A stretch of DNA of 64,000 bases. Origin: Guadua angustifolia. Lineage: Eukaryota; Streptophyta; Magnoliopsida; Poales; Poaceae. The notes under the pieces are model-generated. The model searched no databases, was not told the origin of the DNA, and was given only the letters and a program-made list of their open reading frames with translations. Below, piece after piece: positions 56,831-64,000 of this stretch. Numbering within the stretch: position 1 is the stretch's first letter; each line of letters opens with the position of its first letter. Location of the stretch: contig CM070511.1 in assembly GCA_036346375.1 (NCBI GenBank), positions 14,378,458 through 14,442,457 of the forward strand, in the 5' to 3' direction. Both the position numbers and the translations under genes were made by a program.

Positions 56831-57164
56831 ATGCCTCACATTTCAATAAAATTTGGTCTTTCATTTTTGCCCTTTTTATGTCTGCTTCCACTTATGTTCT
56901 TTGCTATTTCTTTTTCGATGGTTCCTCGTTTGTTTTTTTTTTGAACCACGACCTTTGTGCGCAAGCGCATTTGCTCCTAGTCTAAGTAGCCTTGAGTTTG
57001 GCGTTCACCCCAGTGACGAGCTAAACGTAAGCCAAACCTCTTCGCAATCTAGCTCTTCCTGTGCGGGGCTCGGTGAGAACCTCGCCGCTTTAGGCTGTCG
57101 GCGATATGCATGGTCGCGAGAGCCGTTCGGCGCTAACCTACTTAACGATGTCCGCCGTGCCCTT

Positions 57165-60100
57165 CTACCTTCTTGGTGTTCCTCCACTTTGCGGTCGTGG
57201 CCTCTCGTCCATATTTAAGTCTTGTGCAGAGGCACTCGTCGCTCGACCTCGGACCCAACGGGCTGGGTAAGGTGCCCTATCGGCGCACGACCTAGAAAGC
57301 ACGGGAACGGCTAACAAGCAAAGCAAGAAAGACTTCAAGTATCCCCAAGCTAAGGATTTACAACAGGGACAAGGTTTATTTGTACACCAAAACAAACCAC
57401 TTCATTAGTACATTCCTTGCTTTTTGATGTTTCTTCTGAATCGGCCATCTCGCGGGCAAGCTTTTCTGCTCGAGCTGGGCCACTTTTGCCTTCGAGGTTG
57501 CGATCTCACCACAGGCCGGAGGGCTTGCCGGAAGCATCCACGGCTCGGCGTCGTTAGTCTTCAAGCCGGGGCAGGCACTCTTATTTGCTTACCGACGCTC
57601 GAGCTTCTCTTGAGCCCGGGACCTTAGTCCGGGCCCAGAGGCGACTTCACGGAGCCTTCTCCAAGACTCGACTTTAAGCGCGTTAGACCTCGGCGCCTTG
57701 GTGGCACGATCGAGCTTCCCCTCAAGCTCGAGGATTTTGGCCTCGAGCTCGGGGGCACCCTCGTCGTGGAGTGCTCGCTCCACAGGCGCCCTCTCTGTGT
57801 CCTTGACCTTGGCACCTTTCGGTTTCAAGCGTCTTGTTGGCGCTCCCAAGTTCCTCCTCGGCTGGAGTATCTTGGCCTTGAGCTCGAGTCGGCGCCTCAT
57901 GAAGCCTTCTCGAGCTTGATCTTGGCCCTCGGCCTCGGCCCAGGCCGTGGCGAACGTGGCGCTCTGCTCCACGGCCTTAAAGCGAAGTCACGTTCGAGGC
58001 CACTGGTGCGCTCGAGCTCTTCGCGTGGGCTATCTCCTGCGCCCTCATCGTCCGGCGTGATCGTCGAGCTCTTGGGCCTTCGCCGAGCTCCCCTGCCGAC
58101 CTCAATGGTGCAGGCAGGCTGTCGCGCTCAACCTCCCGCGCCTCTCTCGTCGAGAGAGACCTCGGCATGACAAAGCTGCTCGGAGGCCTTGTAGCCCTTG
58201 AGAGGCATGGTCGATCACCTTCACGATTTAAAAGGGTGGCCTAAAAATGAGAGGGACAAGGAGGTCAAACTCGAGCTACGGTTGGCGGAAGACCCTTACC
58301 TCGCGGAGGCGCCCTCGAGCGTCTTGGTGAAGTCCTCACGATCGTCAACACGATCGCGAGGATCTCCTCCTCCTCGTCAACCGCCATGCGGTCTTGGGAT
58401 CGACCACGACCACCGATGGCGACTTGGGCCGGACTCGAGTCCCGCCGGGCGGCAGTTATCCGCCTCCTCCGGTGGGTTAAGGCGCCCGGCGGGAGGACAT
58501 AGCGGCGATGCTAGCCCGATCTCCACGGTCGGGTCCGTTAGTCTCCGGCGCCAAGGGGTGGCGGCGGATCCGCCTCGGCATTCACGACCTCCGTGGCACA
58601 GGGTGCCGCGACCTCGGCCTTCGGCACAATCGCAGCCAGGGAGGTCTGCGGAGCTTTCGCGACCCGATCACCCCCGGTGACCGGTGGGGTCGCGGCCTCA
58701 ACGCCCGGGGCGATCGTGGCTGGTGGGGTCTTGGAGGCCACTTCAATCGTGGCCTCAAGGCCCTGAGTATCCTCCCTCACGGGGCCGGAAGCCCGTCGGC
58801 AAAGATTCGTGTCGTGGGCCTCGCCCGTGTCGTAGTCCGCGCTGACCGCGGGCTCGTTTTCTTCAGATGAGTCGTCGAGCCCTTGGTAGAACTCACCGAC
58901 CAAGGGCTGGCCCGAATAAATGCGCGTCCCACGACGATCGCGGCGCGGGACCAGCTCGAAGGCGTTCTCCTCCTCGGACTCGGACTCGCCCTGGACAACA
59001 GCCATCGTCAAAATGGGCAATTTTCGAGCTCGGGTGCTCGAGGTCTGCGATCAAAAGCATACTCTAAGCCAGAAAGATACGAAGGGGGCGGCGCAGACCA
59101 TGATGCTGGGGGCCTACCTGGGTCACTAGTCTCCTCCTCGTCGAGGGTCGTCGAAGGTCTTGTTGCCCCGATGTTGAGGCGGCTAGCGCTTATGTGTCTC
59201 GCGACTGAGACCTCGGGTCCGAGCGGCTCAGATGTCGCCCACAATGGCGGGTTCGCTCGTGTACTGAGGCCGGGTGCCCAAGACTGGCGGCGGCAGCCGC
59301 TCTTCTGCTGCGTAAGGGAAGACTCGTCGAGACGGCAAGGCATGAAAAACACAAGCTCGGGGCTCGGCTAGATGGGCCCTTACCGTGGCACGGTCCCCAC
59401 TCGGCGTGGCGTTTCTTCGCCTCCGTCGCTTGATCCGGCGGTGGAGGTCGCTTCTTCCCTTTCTTGCCCTGCCCCGCCAGTAGCGGAGCATCCTCTGGCC
59501 GTGTCCGGCAACTCTGGTGGGCCTCACGAGCAAGCGGCTCGGTAGGGGCTCGCGGGCAAAAGACTTCGGCGCTTGGTGGGAGACTTACCTCGCCCTTCGA
59601 CGGAGTACATTCTTGGGACGGGGTTGCCGATGGCGTGCTCGTCGCCACCTTCCCAAACATCTCGATCATCTGGTGGCGACCGAGATTCTTTCGACCTTTG
59701 CAAGGCAAGCGGTTTGTCGGGAGAAGGTCGGAGGGTGTACACGAGCGGACCTTGGGACAAGAAGACTTACTAGGCGTGCCCTCGCGGGTAGCATCATCGG
59801 ACCCTGGATCTCGAAGAGCGGGTGCTCCCTCCGCTGAGAGGACACACGGTTCCGCAGAAATCATTAGCGTCGCTGCCCGTTGAGACGCGCGCATGGCGCA
59901 GATATGGATGAGGGCGATGGCCTCCTCGTCGACCTCGTGGTCGTCCGACTCCGGAGTCTCCTTCTTGCGGTTGGCGATGGGGGTCCCTTCGTACACCAGC
60001 GTCCCGACCTCGCCCCTCTTCAGGTAGAACCAGTGCTTGTTCCACGGGCCGAGGGAATCCCGGGGCTGGAACTTAGGGAAGGCCCACTTGAGCCCGACCC

Positions 60101-60482
60101 GTAGCCGGATGTAGAGGCATCCGACCACGGGGTCCTTCCCGGAGTGGAAGAGACTGAAGTACCGGAAGAAGAGCGAGGGAGTTGGGAGGATCCCTAGGAA
60201 TCCCTCGCATAGATGGGAAAAGATGGTGAGGAGAAGAACGGAGTTCGGCACCAGGTTGATGAGCTCGATGTCGCAGCTGGAGAGGACCTTCATGACGAAC
60301 TCACTCTCCGGGTCCACAAGCCAAAGAGGGCATAGTGCTCGGTGCAGACGATCTCGTCGTCCTTGGGGTGCGGCTCGATCTCGTTGCCCGGCAGCCGCCA
60401 TGTAAACGGGTCTAGAAGCCCCAGGGACTCGAGCTCCTTCATCCTCGAGTGCGACAGAGTGCTCCTTCCTAACTTGGACATG
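57165..60482 (-). pseudogene. Antisense ORF of element Z (Transposase_28-like)
   Basis: Starts at the minus-strand ATG 60482 (MSKLGRSTLSHSRMKELESL), ~118 bp after a TATA box, with LLDPFTWRLPGNEIEPHPKD. A frameshift near 60310 leads into the long frame down to 59190: SVLLLTIFSHLCEGFLGILP, SLFFRYFSLFHSG, WAFPKFQPRDSLGPWNKHWF. Then comes a long polar, Ser/Pro-rich middle, and near 57972-57589 a Glu/Lys/Leu-rich coiled coil. The N-terminal part matches the plus-strand ORF at 9230 in element Y. Tat-lineage antisense ORFs of this kind are known but of unknown function. Coding is disrupted by several shifts. Confidence 0.7.
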
Positions 60483-60596
60483 GCGGTTGAGGCTGGTTTG
60501 GTCTGAAGGGGAAAGGAGGACCTTGCTCGGGCGAGAAGGCTTGGAAGGCGAAGGGCGCAAGAACAAGAGCTTTTCAACGAACGCTGTAGCGCTGGG

Positions 60597-60604
60597 TTTA
60601 TAAA
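60597..60604 (-). promoter_or_regulatory. TATA box of antisense ORF in element Z
   Basis: The minus strand reads GCGGTTTATAAACCC about 118 bp before the ATG at 60482, between the ORF and the 3' LTR. Confidence 0.55.
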
Positions 60605-60881
60605 CCGCAAAGTCCGGTCCACGGCGCCTCAAAAGGCGTGCCAACCGCGATTTGACGGGCGCGATTAAGGCTTGGGCTACGGAGTCGAGACGCCGCCAGG
60701 TGCCCACCAACCGTTCACATCCGTACCAACATCGAGAAGTCCGAAGGTCGCCAGGCGTCGAGGTCAAGGGACTTGCCTTGTGTTCTCCGCCCGACCTCGA
60801 CCAAGGAGTCAAGACCTACGAAGATTTTTTCTGTCCCGAGAATAAGGCTCGAGGTCGTCCTGAGGGTTCCCTCCGACCTAG

Positions 60882-60897
60882 AGCCTCGGGGGCTGGC
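60882..60897 (+). other. Polypurine-like tract of element Z
   Basis: AGCCTCGGGGGCTGGC ends directly at the 3' LTR start (TGACGAGG). It is G-rich but not purely purine. Confidence 0.5.
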
Positions 60898-61572
60898 TGA
60901 CGAGGGCTGGGAACTCCTTGACCGGCCGGCGTGCGGTCAACGGATCCCCAAGCTCGGAAGGCCCCGATCGCGACCTGGGTGCGCACTGGGGCACTCGACC
61001 TCGAGCGCGGTGTGCACGAGCTCGACTCCGCATGACCTCGAGCTCGAGCGGGGTCTCGTCTGAAGCCCTGGTCCGCCCTAGGATTTCGGATCTAGCGTTT
61101 GACTGACAGTTTCCAGAGAGCGGGTCGTGGGGATGACTAAGAGTGCGTGGCAAGTTAAGGCGATTCTTGCCCGACCCTCAAGGTGCACGAAGGCCCCTTC
61201 CCAAGGATCGCTCCCGGCCGTTGTGGGCAGAGGGAGTATAAAGACCAAGGACGCATGAGCTCCAAAGGAGACGAAGACAACATAGCACACACAGCAGCTC
61301 GAGCTAGGAATCACCATTACTGTCTTGAGTTGTAAACACTGCTCTGTACACCCATATAACAAGAATCACCGCCGCAAGGCGACTGGAGTAGAGCTATTAC
61401 CTTCACAGGGGCTCGAACCAGTATAAACTCTTGTCTCGTGCTCGTTGTCGCCTTGCTCCGACCGTCACCGCGATCGATTTTCTTCCTTCGTTCGAGCAAA
61501 ACGCAGCTCGGGTCCCATAAACTCTCTGACCCCTACCTCTTTTCTTGCGGTTGACGATCCCGATCGTCAACA
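60898..61572 (+). repeat. 3' LTR of element Z
   Basis: 675 bp, starts TGACGAGGGC and ends GATCGTCAACA. TATA at 61237-61243. Differs from the 5' LTR mainly by transitions and one rearranged patch near 61143-61158. Confidence 0.9.
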
Positions 61573-61577
61573 AGACC
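61573..61577. repeat. Target-site duplication AGACC (right, element Z)
   Basis: Matches 50458-50462. Confidence 0.9.
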
Positions 61578-62399
61578 CAACTCCATGAATCGGAGCTCTA
61601 CTTCCTTCGAAAGGGAGAAAGAAAAGCAATAAATGAGTCATGCATATTCATTTACCTTCCATAACAGGATGATCCAATCCAATGTATCAGGGTGGGCACC
61701 GCCTGCTTTCCACTCAGCCACATAGGTGTGCACATGTGTCATGGTGTGGGTGGAGAATGAACGTACCACCACCAACTCCTAATTAGAATTAGTAGAGATA
61801 GAGATAACAAACTTATCTAGTCGTGTCATGCATGGCCGTATGCATACTGTTGGCCGACCGAAATCAAGTCCATACGTGATTAAATAAAAAAAGATGATCT
61901 TATCTACACATGCAAATAAATATTTAATGGAAAGGATGCTTATGGCAACTCAAAGGCATATGGTAACTCAGAAGCTGTATGCGTGCAGTATATGAAAAAA
62001 GAATCAACTGTGCAGTATTTGAAAATAGAATTGGCTGATTGAGAAAAGAGTCTGCTACACCGCATAGATCACGCACACATGCATATCGAGCTGAATTAAA
62101 ACTTTCTCCGTTTCGTGGGTATACCTGGAGTGAAGGGGAATAGACCACCATCACAAACTCATCTAAACACCTTTATAATTCACCAGTTAAAACTTTTTTA
62201 CATCCACACAGTCATCTACACAGTCTTTTGCCTCCACAGAGAGTACTTTTTCTTTATCCACCCAAATATGTGCACCCAAAAAAACCCCTTCCTCAAAATC
62301 AAGCGCTAAGATGTTATCTCAGATGGGTTCATCAAATCTGATGTTCCCAATTAATTGGTTCATCCCCGTCCCTCCCCAGACTAATCGCTTTCTGTATCA
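61578..62399. other. Non-coding flank; no feature recognised
   Basis: AT-rich sequence between element Z and the WD40-like gene. Only short ORFs occur. It probably contains the 5' intergenic region of the downstream gene-like block. Confidence 0.45.
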
Positions 62400-62500
62400 T
62401 CCACTCCCCGCACTAATCGTGCGAGCTTTCCCTCCCCACCCCTCCGCACTAATCGCGGCAAGCTGTTCCCCTCCCCACCCCTCCGCACTAATCGCATAGC
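62400..62500. repeat. Three-copy ~36-39 bp tandem repeat upstream of WD40 exon
   Basis: CCGCACTAATCG recurs at 62408, 62444 and 62483, each followed by a TTCCCCTCCCCACCCCT-like C-rich run. It lies in the presumed promoter or 5' leader of the WD40-like exon. Confidence 0.75.
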
Positions 62501-62650
62501 ATTGTTCCCCTCCCGTCGCCCGTCGCCGTGGCCGTCCTCCGCCCGTCGCCCAAGCACAGCGCGGCGTCGCAAGCCACCTAGTCCCTGCCGCCTCCTCGTC
62601 GCACACCCCCGCCCTATTCCAAAACCCCAAACCCTTTCCGGTTGGCGGCA

Positions 62651-63312
62651 ATGGCGGCGCCGTCGGCAAGCGACACCCAGCCTCCCGGCCTCGCCCTCCG
62701 TCTGGCGCTCACGGTCACCGCCCGCCGTCTCCGCCGTCAAGTTCTCCCCCGATGGCCGCCTCCTCGCCTCCGCCTCCGCCGACGACCTCTCCCCCGTCGC
62801 CTCCTCCTCCGCGTCTGGTCCTCCGACGACCTCTCCCCCGTCGCCGAGCTCACGGGACACAACGAGGGCGTCTCCGATCTCTCCTTCTCCCCGGACGGCC
62901 GCCTCCTCGCCTCTGCCTCCGACGACCGCACCGTCCGCATCTGGGACCGAGGCACCGGGCGGGGCCGCCTCCTCAAGGCGCTCTCCGGACACACCAACCA
63001 CGCCTTCACGCATCTCCTTCAGCCCCCACGGCAATGTGCTGCGCCTCGGGCTCCTTCGACGAGGCAGTGCGGCGTGTGGGAGGTCGGTCGGGCAGCTGCC
63101 TCCGCGTCTTTGCCGACCCACTCCGAGCCCGTCACGGCCGTAGACTTCGACAGCGACGGCGCCATCATCGTGTCGGGGAGCTACGACGGGCTCTGCAGCG
63201 TCACGACTCCGCCACTTGTCCTGCGTCAAGACCCTCATCGGCGCCCATGTCCTTCGCCAAGTTCTCGCCCAGCAGCAAGTTCGTGCTTGCCGCTACCCTT
63301 GATAGCACCACG
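62651..63312 (+). pseudogene. WDR5-like WD40-repeat gene, broken first exon
   Basis: The ATG at 62651 gives MAAPSASDTQPPG. WD40 blades follow but in three different frames: VSAVKFSPDGRLLASASAD (~62730), then LTGHNEGVSDLSFSPDGRLL, SDDRTVRIWD and LSGHTNHAF (62848-63006), then ISFSPHGNVL (~63015), then EPVTAVDFDSDGAIIVSGSY (~63126), and FAKFSPSSKFVLAATLDSTT (~63250-63310). An intron-like GTGAGT follows at 63313. The GH...WD spacing and the wording match plant WDR5, the WD40 scaffold of COMPASS-like H3K4 methyltransferases. Frameshifts and small deletions mean no full WD40 propeller could be made as read. The later WDR5 exons do not follow, so this is a fragment, a pseudogene, or an error-ridden exon. 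Confidence 0.7.
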
Positions 63313-63632
63313 GTGAGTTGTTCAAGGTTGCTTCTTTTCTTTATCCCATTGTAGTATTATTGTGTAGAGAACTTTCCGATTAGCGGCATATCCGAAGTTG
63401 CGATTGTCTTTGTTATGTGAGTGTTGGTTTGCGCTATGCTAAGTAGAGTTGGCAATTTTGTGATTGTGTTTGAGTTAGCGCTACTATGCTTGCTATGCTC
63501 GCATAACAAACAAATAAGCATGTCGATTTGTGTTTGAGTTGGCGGTTGTCTTTGTTTGTTGGCTACTAGAATAAATAAGCATGTCAGTTTCTAATGTGTC
63601 TTATTCCAACTCAATTCCTTTTTCTCATACAG
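63313..63632 (+). other. Intron-like spacer
   Basis: It begins GTGAGTTG and ends with a pyrimidine-rich TTTTTCTCATACAG at 63619-63632, so it has plausible splice sites. It holds no ORF and has short repeated phrases (AATAAGCATGTC twice, GTTTGAGTT several times). Confidence 0.45.
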
Positions 63633-63743
63633 TAAAGATCTTTGCGGTATTGAACACTACTATGGTCGAGGATTTGAAGCTAGCTATCGGGAAGAAGATA
63701 AATGAGATGGGCAAGAACAGATGGGCCATCGTCATATCTCTTA
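63633..63743 (+). pseudogene. Exon-like block resembling U11/U12 snRNP 25-kDa protein
   Basis: After the acceptor at 63632 the frame reads FAVLNTTMVEDLKLAIGKKI, then NEM; one base out of frame it continues as QEQMGHRHIS before a donor GTAAGC at 63744. This matches my memory of plant SNRNP25 (ubiquitin-like fold, minor spliceosome): FDVAVxNSATVKDLKxAIKKKVNEME..QMGHRHIS. A single missing base explains the frame change. It sits downstream of the WDR5-like exon on the same strand, which would be odd for either parent gene. Confidence 0.5.
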
Positions 63744-64000
63744 GTAAGCCAAAACAACCTGTTTAAACAATGGCATGCTTCTAATTGGTTTCTATTGTGG
63801 ATGATGTCTTCGACAAATCATGTGTCCATGGCATTTACTTGTCTCATGCTAACTTTGAGTTGTTTTAATTACTAAATGTTCTTCGATATGCTACCAATTA
63901 ATCTTTGCTATTTAATATCTGGTTCCTTTGGTTAGTTCTGAAACATTTTTGTTGTTCATTATTTTTCTTTTTGCAAGTTGATGCTAAATTAAATGTGAAT
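63744..64000 (+). other. Intron-like AT-rich sequence to window end
   Basis: It starts with a plausible splice donor (GTAAGC). T-rich with no ORF or repeat; any following exon is outside the window. Confidence 0.35.

Larger units (their letters stand above)
50463..61572 (+). mobile_element. Complete Tat-type gypsy retrotransposon Z (11.1 kb)
   Basis: LTRs 50463-51139 and 60898-61572, target duplication AGACC, PBS at 51142, gag-PR-RT-RNase H-INT on the plus strand (51207 to ~56830), and a long antisense ORF (60482 down to ~57165) before the 3' LTR. This is the layout of RIRE2/Grande-like Tat elements. By eye the LTRs differ at about eight single bases plus one small patch, so the insertion is fairly young, yet the coding frames carry many indels. 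Part of this decay may be base-calling error. Confidence 0.9.

Noticed and set aside
58198..59371. Plus-strand ORFs of 120-162 codons
   Set aside because: Shadows of the polar middle of the minus-strand antisense ORF of element Z.
62381..63238. 285-codon minus-strand ORF
   Set aside because: Opposite-strand shadow of the WD40 exon, made open by high GC; low-complexity Gly/Arg/Glu composition.

Overview
The window is transposon-dense nuclear DNA of a grass, most likely rice (Oryza) or a close relative. That assignment is inferred from the long-LTR chromovirus, the Tat-type Ty3/gypsy elements with antisense ORFs, and the CACTA elements. I see no bacterial, organellar or CRISPR features. Almost everything is mobile-element sequence in several insertion layers. 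Host-gene-like sequence is limited to the last ~1.5 kb and one short fragment near 50.1 kb.

Layout. 1-0.9 kb: the 5' end of one CACTA transposon (palindromic subterminal repeats, TATA, GC-rich leader) with a tRNA-like insert. 2.2-7.7 kb: a second CACTA group with a frameshifted TNP2-type transposase on the minus strand, subterminal repeats on both sides and a CACTA terminus at 7666. 8.05-17.4 kb: an old, minus-oriented Tat-like gypsy element (Y): gag, RT, RNase H and integrase on the minus strand, an antisense ORF on the plus strand, and an LTR at the left. 17.4-17.95 kb: an isolated plus-oriented LTR. 17.95-18.34 kb and 38.97-42.31 kb: two halves of one minus-oriented gypsy element (H), split by a 20.6-kb insertion.

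That insertion (18345-38969) is a tandem LTR-internal-LTR-internal-LTR array of a chromodomain-bearing gypsy element. It has three ~3.05-kb LTRs and two ~5.73-kb internal regions, all minus strand, and one 5-bp target duplication (GCTTG) at its outer edges. 42.3-49.8 kb: leader and an unusually long ~5.9-kb LTR of a related element (X) carrying a 383-bp Mutator-like foldback MITE. 50.46-61.57 kb: a structurally complete plus-oriented Tat-type element (Z) with 677/675-bp LTRs, target duplication AGACC, gag-PR-RT-RNase H-INT on the plus strand, and a long antisense ORF before the 3' LTR.

62.65-63.75 kb: a broken WDR5-like WD40 exon followed, after an intron-like gap, by an exon-like block resembling the U11/U12 snRNP 25-kDa protein. 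This looks like a chimera or a pair of captured gene fragments.

How parts fit: reading frames in all elements are broken, so none looks autonomous as given. Where the two copies of the tandem element can be compared, differences cluster at CAG/CTG and CCTGG-like sites as small indels and shuffles. This resembles read errors at CHG-methylated sites, so some 'frameshifts' may not be real. All identifications come from reading motifs; no database search was run.
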